Notes: a model not told the origin generated them from the sequence alone. Positions 8,326 to 18,608 are shown, numbered from the stretch's first letter. The stretch is 56,300 bases of DNA from Candidatus Stygibacter australis (GCA_030765845.1 JAVCDJ010000148.1:1-56300), one strand, 5' to 3'. Numbers and translations: made by a program.

Positions 8326-10554
8326 TTAGATCATTTCCCCAGCAAATTCTTCGCCATTACGTACAAAGATTGTTGTTTTCAAGCCTTCTGAAGATTCTTT
8401 TAGTTTTTCAATATAACCTGCTTCTTCACCTTCAGCAGGGATATTAAACCCCATAAAGACAATATTAGCATTGGCGCTGTTTTCCTGTATGATCTCAATT
8501 ACGGTTTTGTCTTTGGGTTTTATGATGATCTTAGTTTCTGCTTTAATGCGAACATCATTTATCATGTCATCCAGGCTCTTCAGCATGAACTGGCGATCTT
8601 CTTCTATCAAGATCACAGTATGGATAATAATTCTGGCATTTTTCCATTCACTGTTAAGACAGATCAGATGTGCCAAAAGCAGCATCAGATCTCCATTACT
8701 ATGTTTACCGCGCCACCAAATATCAATACGATCATGTCCACTTATTCCCGGCAGTTCATTTATCCTGACCAGCAATGAACTTTTCTGGATCCCCGTTATC
8801 ACTCTGATCGATCTAATTATTGAGATTAACCTGTCAGTTTTTTTTGACCAGCCAAACATTATCGTATTGGAATGCAATCCGGCAATACCATTTGATTGAG
8901 TAATATTGATAGTCCCGCTTTCGAACTCAGATACAACATTCACTTCATTAAAAGCAAGAATACCTGCATTCTCTAAAGTTTTGTTCATAATTGCAGTTTC
9001 TTCTTTAATATCATAAGTTCTGTCTTGCAAATCTCCTGTGATCATATTACAGACAGTGAGAATTCCACGTCGCTGATTTAAAGAATTTGCTAATTGTACC
9101 AAAGCCAGTCTTTTGCGTACATCTCCAGCAAAAACCAGAATATTGGGTCGCCAGTTACGGGGATCTTTCTCATGCGACTTCAGTTTGAGGAGAGCAAAAC
9201 GTGCTAATGTTCCCCAGAATCCTGCCCTGACATCTCCCCATTCTTTTTTCATAGAGCGCCTGCGCAATATCAAAAATAATATTATCTCAAAAGCAATTCC
9301 AACAAAACATGCCAGTGGACTGATAAGGAACATCACTGCCAGTGCTCCGATTGAACCTAAAAGAGAGATATACCAGGGAACTTTGATTTTAGGACGGTAA
9401 GATGCGTCTGCTGTAAGGCTCTCAAGAGCAGCACTGAGATTGATCATTACATAAAGCGTAAGGAATAATATTGATACGAATTGAGCAACCGCATTTAGTT
9501 CTTCCAGACTTACTGCAGCCAATGCAATTGCTCCACTGATCCAGGTGGAGATTGTTGGTTGACCGGTTTTGGATAGTTTAGCCAGGAATTTTGGTGCCAG
9601 ATGATCCTGAGACAGGGACTGCAATACCCGAGGACCTCCTAATACACTTCCAAATGCGGAGGATAATATTGCTCCAAATATTCCCGGAACAACCAGCCAG
9701 GAACCCAGAAAAGCTATCTTAGTCCAGGTTTCTACTCCAGTTGATGCCAGTTCTACATGACTCAATCTGCCAGTTACTGATAAAAATACTGGAACAAGTA
9801 AATAAATTATCAAACCAGTTATAACAGCGAGTAAAGTGCCTTTGGGAATAGATTTAATGGGGTTTTTGAGGTCACCACTCATCCCGATTCCGGCCGTGAA
9901 ACCAGTAACTGCCGGAAAGAATACGGCAAATATATACCAGAATCCCTTTGGTGCTGTTCTATACGTGGCAGTCATCTCTGGAGCATGAAGTTCATGTGTT
10001 AGAATGCCGATAATAAGTGCAACTATTGATATTCCCACGGCGATCAATATTGGGATTTGCAATTTGAGCACTAATCCCGCACTTTTCCCAGATAAAATTG
10101 TTATGATAATTATTGTTACAGCCGTGATCCCCTGCAGCATATAATGAGGCATTTCACCCCAGCCAGGATGCCAGAACATGGCAATTACTTCTGCTATCCC
10201 AAAGCTGTAAAATGTGATACTGAGCGTTCTACAGAGATAGAGTGGGATTCCAATTGCTCCCCCAAGTTCTAATCCCAGGCTTCGTGATATCATGTAATAT
10301 TCTCCACCTACACCAACACGCATATTTGTGGCAATTGAGGCAGCACTGAGAGCAGTGATAAATGTGATCGAGCTTGCCATTAGTACGATCAGCAAAGTTA
10401 AACCAAGACCCACATTACCCACTACCCAGCCAAAACGGAGATACATCACAAGACCCAGTATCGTGAGAACACTGGGGGTATAAACCCCTAAAAAAGTTCC
10501 AAATTTCTCTCCAACTGGATTAGGTATATCTTTTATATTTTCATTATTTTCCAT
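8326..10554 (-). CDS. SLC12/APC-superfamily cation-chloride cotransporter-like permease
   Basis: This protein of about 742 residues (from ATG 10554; a TTG at 10581 would add nine residues and neither start has a clear ribosome site) has about 12 membrane helices. They begin FGTFLGVYTPSVLTILGLVM, the signature region of SLC12-type transporters. GVGGEYYMISRSLG and a later FGSVLGGPRVLQ loop are also present. The last 260 residues form a soluble domain like the SLC12 C-terminus with a Usp-like fold. Eukaryotic members carry Na, K and Cl together; bacterial members are little studied. It probably moves ions or amino acids across the inner membrane. Confidence 0.85.
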   Translation of the reverse strand: MENNENIKDIPNPVGEKFGTFLGVYTPSVLTILGLVMYLRFGWVVGNVGLGLTLLIVLMASSITFITALSAASIATNMRVGVGGEYYMISRSLGLELGGAIGIPLYLCRTLSITFYSFGIAEVIAMFWHPGWGEMPHYMLQGITAVTIIIITILSGKSAGLVLKLQIPILIAVGISIVALIIGILTHELHAPEMTATYRTAPKGFWYIFAVFFPAVTGFTAGIGMSGDLKNPIKSIPKGTLLAVITGLIIYLLVPVFLSVTGRLSHVELASTGVETWTKIAFLGSWLVVPGIFGAILSSAFGSVLGGPRVLQSLSQDHLAPKFLAKLSKTGQPTISTWISGAIALAAVSLEELNAVAQFVSILFLTLYVMINLSAALESLTADASYRPKIKVPWYISLLGSIGALAVMFLISPLACFVGIAFEIILFLILRRRSMKKEWGDVRAGFWGTLARFALLKLKSHEKDPRNWRPNILVFAGDVRKRLALVQLANSLNQRRGILTVCNMITGDLQDRTYDIKEETAIMNKTLENAGILAFNEVNVVSEFESGTINITQSNGIAGLHSNTIMFGWSKKTDRLISIIRSIRVITGIQKSSLLVRINELPGISGHDRIDIWWRGKHSNGDLMLLLAHLICLNSEWKNARIIIHTVILIEEDRQFMLKSLDDMINDVRIKAETKIIIKPKDKTVIEIIQENSANANIVFMGFNIPAEGEEAGYIEKLKESSEGLKTTIFVRNGEEFAGEMI

Positions 10555-10666
10555 TGATTGAAATTTAAAATTGGGCAACAAAGTGTCAAATTAATCCTAA
10601 AGTAGTTAATATATATTATCTTTTATATAAATATGAGAAATATCTCACAAATGAGAGTATAGTTGA

Positions 10667-12505
10667 CTATTCCACAGTAACACTTTTTGCCAGATTACGA
10701 GGCTGATCAATATCCAGGTTTCTCAGATCGGCGATATGATAAGCCAGCATTTGAAGGGGAATTACTGATAAGAGCGGTTGGAGAATATCCAACGTTTCCG
10801 GAATATATATTACATCTTTACTGAAATCTTTGACCAACTCATCACCTTGAGTGGCAATTGTAATGATCCTGCCGCTTCGCGCATTCACTTCCTGAAGATT
10901 TGAGATAATTTTTTCATAAATTTCATCCTTCAGGGCAATGGCGATTACTGGCATGTTTTTATCTATCAAAGCAATAGGTCCATGCTTCATTTCAGCTGCA
11001 GGATATCCCTCAGCATGGATATAGGATATCTCTTTAAGTTTCAAAGCACCTTCCAGGGCAACAGGAAAATGTATGCCTCTTCCCAGGTATAGTGCATTTG
11101 AAGAGTCCACAATGGTTTTTGCGATTTCTCTGATATAGTCGTTGCTTTGGAGGATCAGCTCAATTTTTTCAGGTATAAGCCTTAATTCATTGATGAATCG
11201 TTTTCCATAGGCTGGTTCAATGTGATTTATCCTTCCCAGCATAACTCCCAGGAGAATAAGAACCGTAGTTTGGGAAGTAAAAGCTTTTGTGGAAGCGACT
11301 CCAATCTCAGTTCCGGCATGGATATATACTCCTCCATCAGTTTCTCTGGCTATGGTGCTTCCCACTACGTTGGTAATTCCAAAGACCTTGACACCTCTTG
11401 CCTTTGCCTCTCGCAAAGCAGCAAGTGTATCGGCAGTTTCACCGGACTGACTAATGACGAAAACAATTGTACCGGGTGTAATAATTGGGTTTCGATAGCG
11501 GAATTCACTGGCATATTCCACTTCTACAGGGATTCTGGCCAGAGATTCAATTACAAATTTACCAATTAGACCGGAATGCCAGGAAGTACCGCAGGCGATT
11601 ATCTGAATTTTCTGAATGCTTCTTAATTCGGCTGGGGTCATATTCAAACCACCCAGTCTCACTGTAGACAGTTTACTTATCAACCTGCCTCGGAAGGCAT
11701 TTTCAACTGAAACTGGCTGCTCAAATATCTCTTTCAGCATGAAATGCTTGTAATCACCTTTTTCTATTGCTGAAATATCCCAGTCCACTTCAGATATTTT
11801 TGCCTCAATTATCTCATTATCAAGGTTCGTGATCTCGAAGTTATCTTTTGTAATAGAGACAATTTCATCATCGTTAAGATAAATAACTTTTTTTGTATGG
11901 ATAATTACAGCATTTACATCAGATGCAACAAAAAACTCATCATTACCGATTCCAAGGATCAAGGGGCTGCCTTTTCTTGCTGCCACAATTTGTTTGGGAT
12001 CATCACTGCAGATCACAGCAATTCCATAAGCACCCTTAGCTAATTTCAGGGCTGTCTTTACTGCGATAACAAGATTATTATCTTTTTGATAGAAGAAACC
12101 AATCAGTTTTGCCAGAACCTCTGAATCTGTCTCACTTTCAAAAGTATAACCTTGATCCATAAGTTTATTTTTGAGAATTTTGTAATTCTCAATTATGCCA
12201 TTATGAACTAAGGCGATCTTGTTTTGGCTGCATATGTGCGGGTGGGCATTTATTGCAGTTGGTTTACCATGAGTAGCCCAGCGTGTATGACCTATTCCTA
12301 TATTACTATAAGTTCTTCCAGATTCAGGCAGGATACGCTCAAGTTCTACAATCTTTCCTTTTTGTTTAAAAACTTCTAATTGTAATTTTCTATTGATTAT
12401 TGCCAGACCAGCACTATCGTAACCTCTATATTCGAGACGCTTTAATCCTTCCATTACAATTGGGATAGTATTTCTCTTTCCTATATATCCTACAATTCCA
12501 CACAT
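10667..12505 (-). CDS. glmS: glutamine--fructose-6-phosphate aminotransferase (isomerizing)
   Basis: This 612-residue protein is of normal length for GlmS. Cys2 of MCGIVGYIG is the glutaminase nucleophile, and RLEYRGYDSAG and GHTRWATHG are the N-terminal glutamine-amidotransferase motifs. Two SIS domains follow, with CGTSWHSG, SQSGETADT and the C-terminal end LAKSVTVE. It makes glucosamine-6-phosphate for peptidoglycan and LPS. No glmS ribozyme is evident in the leader. It lies downstream of no operon partner; about 86 bases separate it from the permease gene. Confidence 0.98.
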   Translation of the reverse strand: MCGIVGYIGKRNTIPIVMEGLKRLEYRGYDSAGLAIINRKLQLEVFKQKGKIVELERILPESGRTYSNIGIGHTRWATHGKPTAINAHPHICSQNKIALVHNGIIENYKILKNKLMDQGYTFESETDSEVLAKLIGFFYQKDNNLVIAVKTALKLAKGAYGIAVICSDDPKQIVAARKGSPLILGIGNDEFFVASDVNAVIIHTKKVIYLNDDEIVSITKDNFEITNLDNEIIEAKISEVDWDISAIEKGDYKHFMLKEIFEQPVSVENAFRGRLISKLSTVRLGGLNMTPAELRSIQKIQIIACGTSWHSGLIGKFVIESLARIPVEVEYASEFRYRNPIITPGTIVFVISQSGETADTLAALREAKARGVKVFGITNVVGSTIARETDGGVYIHAGTEIGVASTKAFTSQTTVLILLGVMLGRINHIEPAYGKRFINELRLIPEKIELILQSNDYIREIAKTIVDSSNALYLGRGIHFPVALEGALKLKEISYIHAEGYPAAEMKHGPIALIDKNMPVIAIALKDEIYEKIISNLQEVNARSGRIITIATQGDELVKDFSKDVIYIPETLDILQPLLSVIPLQMLAYHIADLRNLDIDQPRNLAKSVTVE

Positions 12506-12852
12506 ACTAAATACCTTCTATTTGTTTCATTGATTGTAGAAAATACTTAATAATCTATCTGTCAAGGTTATAATTATCAGGTAGAATATGTGAAGAATAA
12601 TTCAGTGAAAGCCGGACTTGTAAAATCCTGTAGTTAGTGGCAAGGGACGATTCAAATACAGGATGGTGTAAATATATTGACCCTGGTTTACTGTACCCCC
12701 ATACAATTCGCAGAGAAGGAGAAGATTGGCTGGCTGCAGCTTTCTTACTTTGTGCTTGACAGTGGAAATATTAACTGGAAAATTAAAGCTATCAATGTGA
12801 TATGTCCAAAACTGTAATAAAAAAAGAAACGAGTTTTAACCTGGGAGGGATT
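12506..12852. other. intergenic stretch holding a gene remnant
   Basis: The 347 bases before the beta-helix gene contain the remnant described at 12634-12759 and otherwise no gene. An upstream in-frame start at 12802 for the next gene is less likely than 12853, which has the ribosome-binding site. Confidence 0.6.
12634..12759 (+). pseudogene. remnant of a paralogue of the anchor-domain gene at 14538-15449
   Basis: About 100 bases here align closely with 14984-15092. The same frame gives [12 protein letters not shown]...[12 protein letters not shown] against [12 protein letters not shown]...[16 protein letters not shown] at 12631-12633 replaces the TGG (Trp) of the intact gene just upstream, and the frame stops at 12757-12759 after unrelated residues. 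No start, no signal peptide and no sorting tail remain. It is best explained as the decayed middle of a duplicated copy. Confidence 0.85.
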
Positions 12853-14508
12853 ATGAAGAAGACATTTTTAATTTGTATCTTGTTTTGTATGCTGGCAGTG
12901 ATGAATGCGGCACTACTTGTTGATGGTCAAATGGAAACAGCAAACCGAAGCATTATAAATGTTCCGGGAGATTATACTACAATACAGGAAGCAATAAGTG
13001 CATCTGTTAATGGTGATACTATTTTGGTGGATGAAGGTACTTATTTCGAGAATATCAATTTTATAGGAAGAGCGATTACTATAGCCAGTTATTATCTGAT
13101 CGATGAAGATTATTCCCATATAGAAAACACGATTATTGACGGCAGTCAACCTTCGAATCCTAACTATTCCTCAGTTGTGAGATATACTTCCGGGGAAGGT
13201 TTAGAATCCATATTATGTGGATTTACACTCACTGGAGGTGCTGGAAGCTATGAACCCGGTGTAGGAATGTTCGGGGGCGGGATCAGTATGCATAATTCGT
13301 CACCCAGACTGGAAAACCTGATAATAACCGATAATGTGATCCTCAATTCCAGCGGAGGCAGCGGTATATATTGCAGTATGTCATCTCCCAGTATTTATAA
13401 TGTAGTAATCACTAATAATTCCAGTGGTTGGGGAGCTGGAGTATTCTGCTTCGGAAACGTGGTTCCGAGTCTGGAAAATGTGATAATTACCGGTAATTCA
13501 GCCTACGAAAATGGGGGAGGTATATTTAATAACATGACCAATATGACCTTGAAAAATGCGACTATTTCGGGTAATTCTGCAGGCGATTCAGGAGGTGGGA
13601 TCTGTTGCTGGAATAATTCAGATCCAACTTTTGAGAATGTTATAATCAGTGATAATTCAGCATGGGATACAGGTGGAGGAATATATTGCTGGGACAATTC
13701 CAACCCGGTATTAAGAAATGTAATAATTACCGGTAATTCAGCCGACGAAGAGGGTGGAGGAATAGCATGCCTGACAAATTCAGGCATAGAAATGATCAAT
13801 GTGACCATGTCAGATAATACTGCTGATATTGGAGGTGGGATCTGGTGCAGGAATAATTCAAATCCTGAGCTGCTAAATTGCACTTTCTGGAATGACCTAC
13901 CGGAAGAGATATGTTTTCATTACGGTGATAATCCCAATACTGTTACAATTTCGTATTCAGATATTCAGGGAGGAGAAGAAGCAATCGTTATTTACAACGG
14001 AGCGGTTAACTGGCTGGAAGGTAATATTGATGAAGACCCGTTATTTGCTGGAACAGGAGAATATCCTTTCTCTTTACTGGATGATTCTCCCTGCATTAAT
14101 GCCGGTATTCAGGATATAACAGGATTGGAATTACCGGAACTCGATCCTGCTGGAAACCCCAGGGTTTTTGGTGGCAGAATAGATATGGGTACTTTTGAAA
14201 ATCAGAACGTTATTGTGAATACAGATGAAGAACTGGTAGATCCGGCTGCAAAGCTCAGTCAAAATTACCCAAATCCGTTCAATCCCACTACTACCATTGC
14301 CTTTGAAATCCACGGTGAGGATGCGCAACTCGGCATCTACAACATCAAAGGTATGAAGGTAAAACACTTCTCTTTAACCAGCCGGCAAACATCAATTACC
14401 TGGGATGGAACCAATGATAATGGTCAGACAGTTTCGTCAGGAGTATATTTCTACATGCTGAGATCAGGAGGTTTTGAACAAAAAAATAAAATGCTCTTGT
14501 TGAAATAA
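12853..14508 (+). CDS. secreted right-handed beta-helix repeat protein with C-terminal sorting tail
   Basis: The start ATG 12853 follows a GGGAGGG site and gives a signal peptide. Residues about 40-100 (VPGDYTTIQEAISASVNGDT) are the classic entry of pectate-lyase-like beta-helix proteins. Then come about eight coils with repeated NVIITGNSA-x-x-x-GGGI motifs, as in polymorphic outer membrane proteins. A C-terminal domain follows: YPNPFNPTTTI, a GMKVK turn, then SGVYFYMLRSG and the end NKMLLLK, the sorting tail used for surface export in the FCB group. It is probably a surface adhesin or carbohydrate-binding protein; no catalytic residues are recognisable. Confidence 0.85.
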   Translation: MKKTFLICILFCMLAVMNAALLVDGQMETANRSIINVPGDYTTIQEAISASVNGDTILVDEGTYFENINFIGRAITIASYYLIDEDYSHIENTIIDGSQPSNPNYSSVVRYTSGEGLESILCGFTLTGGAGSYEPGVGMFGGGISMHNSSPRLENLIITDNVILNSSGGSGIYCSMSSPSIYNVVITNNSSGWGAGVFCFGNVVPSLENVIITGNSAYENGGGIFNNMTNMTLKNATISGNSAGDSGGGICCWNNSDPTFENVIISDNSAWDTGGGIYCWDNSNPVLRNVIITGNSADEEGGGIACLTNSGIEMINVTMSDNTADIGGGIWCRNNSNPELLNCTFWNDLPEEICFHYGDNPNTVTISYSDIQGGEEAIVIYNGAVNWLEGNIDEDPLFAGTGEYPFSLLDDSPCINAGIQDITGLELPELDPAGNPRVFGGRIDMGTFENQNVIVNTDEELVDPAAKLSQNYPNPFNPTTTIAFEIHGEDAQLGIYNIKGMKVKHFSLTSRQTSITWDGTNDNGQTVSSGVYFYMLRSGGFEQKNKMLLLK

Positions 14509-14537
14509 TATAATTGAATATATTTGGAGGGAAGATA

Positions 14538-15449
14538 ATGTTCAAAATTACATTTAGGATTTTTTTATGCGTAGGATTTATATTTTGCATAAATTATGCT
14601 TTGAGTGCACAGGTAACAGTTTACAATAATTTTGGTGAGGAACATGAAGGATGGGATTATAATTACCAATTGGGTTGGACAGTTGCCGGAGAAAATGTAC
14701 CTACTCAGTTTGGTATAGAGCAGGCAATGAGTTTCACTGCAACAGAAGAAGGTTTTCTTAGCGATATCTGGCTTGGAATGTTCAGTGTTCCTGATAATGT
14801 TACCCCTGATACGGTGTATGTTAGGCTAGCGTTAAATACAGAAGGTTTACCACCAGAACCTGCCGATGTATTAGAGGAATGGACAATTATTGGTTTCCCT
14901 GGCTGGACTCAATGGGATCCTCCTGTTCGTATTGAAGGTAATGGATTGACAATAATCTTACAGGGAGAGTCCTACTGGCTATGGTTAGTGGCAAGTGACG
15001 ATTCAAATACTGGATGGTGTATGAATATTGACCCGAGCTTGCTCTGTCCTCATACGATTCGCAGAGAAGGTGAGGATTGGCTGGGTGTCAGCAATGAGAC
15101 AGCAAGTGCATTTAGAGTGGATTTGGAACCATTCGATGGAATCGATGGGGGTGAAATTGTAATTGAAAATGGAAAATGGAAAATGGAAAATTATCCTAAC
15201 CCCTTTAATCCTGAAACATCAATTTCATTTTACACCACTGAGAGCTTAGAAAATACGAAGCTTACGATATACAATGCGAAAGGTCAGAAAGTTAAAACAC
15301 TGGTTAATGGAATATTGCCAGCCGGTCAGCACACGGTAGTCTGGAATGGAAAAGATGATAAAAATAATTCTGTTTCCAGTGGAATATATTTTTATAAAAT
15401 GCAAAGTAGAGAATATCAGGATATGAGGAAGATGATCCTGATGAAATAA
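14538..15449 (+). CDS. secreted choice-of-anchor-like domain protein with sorting tail
   Basis: ATG 14538 has a GGAGGGAAG site and begins a signal peptide ending near LSA. The body (about residues 25-205) is a beta-sandwich with [20 protein letters not shown] and [17 protein letters not shown]. It resembles choice-of-anchor domains found before sorting signals, though I cannot fix the exact family. The tail has [12 protein letters not shown] and ends RKMILMK. A period-7 repeat (GAAAATG, four units, 15165-15192) encodes the linker between body and tail. It follows the beta-helix gene by 29 bases and may be co-transcribed. A decayed paralogue lies upstream at 12634. Confidence 0.8.
   Translation: MFKITFRIFLCVGFIFCINYALSAQVTVYNNFGEEHEGWDYNYQLGWTVAGENVPTQFGIEQAMSFTATEEGFLSDIWLGMFSVPDNVTPDTVYVRLALNTEGLPPEPADVLEEWTIIGFPGWTQWDPPVRIEGNGLTIILQGESYWLWLVASDDSNTGWCMNIDPSLLCPHTIRREGEDWLGVSNETASAFRVDLEPFDGIDGGEIVIENGKWKMENYPNPFNPETSISFYTTESLENTKLTIYNAKGQKVKTLVNGILPAGQHTVVWNGKDDKNNSVSSGIYFYKMQSREYQDMRKMILMK
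15165..15192 (+). repeat. four-unit GAAAATG heptanucleotide repeat inside a coding region
   Basis: Four consecutive seven-base units, the last ending in T instead of G, lie in frame between the body and the sorting tail of the gene at 14538. Because the unit is not a multiple of three, gain or loss of one unit would shift the frame and remove the tail. Confidence 0.85.
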
Positions 15450-15483
15450 AATATTTTAATTTTGTGAAAAGAAAGGGGATCTT

Positions 15484-15855
15484 ATGGAATTAGGAGCTTT
15501 TTCGGTAAGTTTGAGTGTGAAAGATATAAATAAGTCCAAGACGTTTTATGAAAAACTTGGGTTTAAAGAGTTTGGTGGCGAAATTTCTCAAAACTGGCTG
15601 ATCCTTAAGAACGGCATTTGTGTAATCGGCTTATTCCAGGATATGTTCGATAAGAATATTCTCACTTTCAATCCGGGCTGGGATGAGAATGCACAAAAAC
15701 TTGCATCGTTTACTGATGTAAGAGAACTTCAGAAAAACTTGAAAGCGGAAGGAATGGAAATTCAAACAGAAGCAGAGGAATCAACGCAGGGGCCAGCAAG
15801 CTTTGTAATAATTGATCCGGATGGGAATCCCATCCTTTTTGATCAGCATGTTTAG
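15484..15855 (+). CDS. VOC superfamily (glyoxalase/bleomycin resistance-like) protein
   Basis: This 123-residue protein has the paired beta-alpha-beta-beta-beta layout of vicinal-oxygen-chelate proteins. It opens with FSVSLSVKDINKSKTFYEKL and closes with PASFVIIDPDGNPILFDQH, both highly typical. It lacks features that would point to glyoxalase I or to an antibiotic-binding protein. The metal-binding positions are incomplete (no clear first His), so substrate and metal dependence are unknown. An AAGAAAGGGG site precedes the ATG. It follows the sorting-tail gene by 34 bases but its role is not obviously linked. Confidence 0.85.
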   Translation: MELGAFSVSLSVKDINKSKTFYEKLGFKEFGGEISQNWLILKNGICVIGLFQDMFDKNILTFNPGWDENAQKLASFTDVRELQKNLKAEGMEIQTEAEESTQGPASFVIIDPDGNPILFDQHV

Positions 15856-16001
15856 TATTATATTGATGAGATTTAAATAATTACTCACACTTAGGAGTAA
15901 TATCCTTTAGTAGGTAATTGACGCTAATTCCCTTATCAAATTTAAATGAATTTTACTAAATCAGATTTATAAAGTAAATGTATTTATCTCAGCTCAGAAA
16001 C

Positions 16002-16031
16002 AAAAAAAAAGCCCCATAATAACTATGGGGC
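16002..16031 (-). terminator. intrinsic terminator of the DOMON/DUF5777 operon
   Basis: On the minus strand, an eight-base-pair stem GCCCCATA/TATGGGGC with a five-base loop (16011-16031) is followed by a run of nine T residues (16002-16010). It lies 19 bases beyond the stop of the DOMON lipoprotein gene. Confidence 0.9.
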
Positions 16032-16049
16032 ATTATTATTCACAAAGCA

Positions 16050-18608
16050 CTAAAATTGGACATCTTCGTCTTCTGCTTCAGCGTGCATGGAGTTGAAATC
16101 ATCAGCACCATTAAATCCATGAGCAAAAATGACCTTATATTCGTTACCGGGAACTATCGCTCTATCATACATATCTCCCGAATTTAGAGGGATTGTGAAC
16201 CTCATCTCAGATGATCCACTCTCTTCATGGCCGAAAACCCTTCTCACGTTGTTCTCGCCACCTAATCCTAAATCTGCGGAATGCAATATTTCAGATACGC
16301 CAAAATCATCCCGGATATAAGTTATACCATTATCAACATATCCAATGATGAAGTTAGCATCCTGCATCTCTTCAGAGGGATCAAATCCTACTGCCAGCCA
16401 GCCTGTGGTAGGAGCTTCCAGCATGCATCTCAGAGAGTCACCCACAATCTTCCATTTGAAGGTGAAGCCACTCTTATAAACCACGTTAAATCCCAGAGTA
16501 TCATCGTCCAGACTGATATCACCACCTGTTGTAACTCCATTTTCTCCACCACCAGTTGTATTATCAACTGTAAAGGAAGAAAATCCTGCATTAGCATGCA
16601 TGGATGAAAAACTGTCATCATTACCATAAGCGAGGATCACGGGATAATTTTCATCCCAGTTAAGAGGTTTATCATAAGGATCACCACTATCGAGAGGCAT
16701 GGAAAAATAGATGAAGGTTTCACCTCCTGTTTCCAATCCTCCAGTGAAGTAAATATCTTCTGTTCCGCCATTATTAACATCAGCTGAATGGACAGTAGGT
16801 GTATTTCCCCAATCATCACGCAGATACCCGATTGAATCGTTTTCCACATAACCGATAATGAAATTTGCTCCCTGCATCACGTTTACCTGATCAAAACCGA
16901 TAGCAACCCAGCCATTAGTGGGTGCTGATACAACTACGTGAATTGTGTCAGGATCGACCAGCCAGTAATATTTCATGCCAATAGTTTCCAGAGATAAATA
17001 CAGTGTGGTATCAGGAAAGGTATGGGTATTTCCACCACCTCCACCGCCACCACCAGTAGTATTATCTACTGTGAAGCTGGAAAATTCTGCCCCAGTATGC
17101 ATGGCAGAAAAATCATCATCAAGACCATAAGCAAGAATTACAGGGTAGCTTTCATCCCAGGCCAGGGGTTTATCATAGGGATCACCACTATTCAGCGGCA
17201 TGGAAAAATAAATGAAGGTTTCTCCACCTGATTCCAATCCTCCTGTATGATAAATATCTTCTGTTCCACCATTAACTATATCTGAAGAATGGACTGAAGG
17301 TGTATTTCCCCAATCATCTCGCAAATAACCGATTGTATCATTTTCCACATAGCCAATGATGAAATTTGCGCCCTGCATCACATTATCCTGATCAAAGCCT
17401 ATCCCTACCCAGCCAGTTGTCGGAGCTGATACTAATACATGGATTGTGTCAGGATCTACCAGCCAGTAATAACTTATATCACCTTCTTTCAAAGAAAGAT
17501 ACTGGGTGGTATCAGGAAACGCTGTGGTATTTCCAGTGCCACCGCCACCAGTAGTATTATCAACTGTAAATGATGAAAATTCTGCTGCAGTATGCATAGA
17601 CATAAAGCTGTCCTCAGACCCGTAAGCGAGGATGATCGGATATGATTCATCCCAGGCCAGGGGTTTATCATAACTATCACCACTATCCAGGGGAATTGAG
17701 AAATAGATAATTGATTCTCCATTAGCTTCTATACCACCCATATTATATAGATCCGAAGTGCCACCCATACTCTCATCCGAAACATGAATTGTAGGTTCAC
17801 TTCCCCAGTCATCTCTGAAATAGCCAATAGAATCACTTTCTACATAGCCTATAATGAAATTGGCATTTTGCATCACGTTATCCTGATCAAAACCAATTCC
17901 AACCCAGCCGGTTGTAGGGGCAGTAACTACACAATAAAGTGTATCAGTATCTACCAGCCAATAGAATTTCATCCCGCTTGTTTCCAAATGCAGATATTGA
18001 GTAGTATCTGGCATTACTGATGTGTGACCATCTCCGCCATTTCCTCCACCAGTAGTAGATATAGTAATATTTGCATATCCAGTTGCTGAATGCATGGAAT
18101 CAAAATCATCATTATTTCCCCGCGCCAGTATTACAGGATAGGTTTGATCAATTTCCAGCACCTGATCATATTGATCTCCGGAGTTCAGAGGAATAGTAAA
18201 TTCCAGCTCGGATATTCCGCCACTTTCTGAAGCTGCGATCATAGTGATATTATCTTCACCATTAAGACTAATATCCGAAACATGAGTAGTGTTAGATATT
18301 CCCCAGTCGTCTCGCATGTAACCAGTTCCGTCACTAACATAGCCCATAATAAAGTTCCCGTTTTTCATTTGGGAACTTGGATTGATCCCTACACTTAACC
18401 AGCCAGAAGTATTTCCACTTAGAATGCAATGCAGATCAGTATCTTCAACTTTATATTTAAAGGTTACTCCTGCTGCGCTAACCTCCGAAAAGCCCAGACT
18501 ATCAATAATTACTTCGTCAGGACCCATGATCTCGTCACTTAGCCTGTTACAGCCAGAATAAAAGACCATTACAACTAATAATGAGAATATCAATATTTTG
18601 AATTTCAC
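16050..18608 (-). CDS. surface lipoprotein with five DOMON (predicted heme b) domains
   Basis: This 852-residue protein starts at a GTG with an AGGAGGGG site. It has a lipobox ending YSGC with Cys20. Five repeats of about 140-150 residues follow, joined by Gly/Thr-rich linkers. Each has the DOMON pattern GWVGIGFD-x4-MQ-x-ANFIIGYV, then RDDWG, then a GDPYDKPL-like segment. All five keep a Met in the M-x-x-x-NFI motif and a His in the S/A-M-H motif; in repeat 1 these are about Met81 and His173. Cellobiose dehydrogenase's DOMON cytochrome uses Met and His in similar positions. I infer a five-heme electron-transfer lipoprotein. Carbohydrate binding is the alternative. Confidence 0.82.
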   Translation of the reverse strand: MKFKILIFSLLVVMVFYSGCNRLSDEIMGPDEVIIDSLGFSEVSAAGVTFKYKVEDTDLHCILSGNTSGWLSVGINPSSQMKNGNFIMGYVSDGTGYMRDDWGISNTTHVSDISLNGEDNITMIAASESGGISELEFTIPLNSGDQYDQVLEIDQTYPVILARGNNDDFDSMHSATGYANITISTTGGGNGGDGHTSVMPDTTQYLHLETSGMKFYWLVDTDTLYCVVTAPTTGWVGIGFDQDNVMQNANFIIGYVESDSIGYFRDDWGSEPTIHVSDESMGGTSDLYNMGGIEANGESIIYFSIPLDSGDSYDKPLAWDESYPIILAYGSEDSFMSMHTAAEFSSFTVDNTTGGGGTGNTTAFPDTTQYLSLKEGDISYYWLVDPDTIHVLVSAPTTGWVGIGFDQDNVMQGANFIIGYVENDTIGYLRDDWGNTPSVHSSDIVNGGTEDIYHTGGLESGGETFIYFSMPLNSGDPYDKPLAWDESYPVILAYGLDDDFSAMHTGAEFSSFTVDNTTGGGGGGGGNTHTFPDTTLYLSLETIGMKYYWLVDPDTIHVVVSAPTNGWVAIGFDQVNVMQGANFIIGYVENDSIGYLRDDWGNTPTVHSADVNNGGTEDIYFTGGLETGGETFIYFSMPLDSGDPYDKPLNWDENYPVILAYGNDDSFSSMHANAGFSSFTVDNTTGGGENGVTTGGDISLDDDTLGFNVVYKSGFTFKWKIVGDSLRCMLEAPTTGWLAVGFDPSEEMQDANFIIGYVDNGITYIRDDFGVSEILHSADLGLGGENNVRRVFGHEESGSSEMRFTIPLNSGDMYDRAIVPGNEYKVIFAHGFNGADDFNSMHAEAEDEDVQF

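Noticed and set aside
10590-10660. Possible hairpin between the permease and glmS
   Set aside because: The pairing is weak and imperfect; no support for termination.
13503-13883. Minus-strand frame of 126 residues in the beta-helix gene
   Set aside because: It mirrors the repeated coding sequence (repeated PPP-type motifs result from the GGG repeats) and has no signal of its own.
15882-15903. Short hairpin ATTACTC/GAGTAAT after the VOC gene
   Set aside because: The stem is short and AT-rich, with no T-run, so it cannot be called a terminator.
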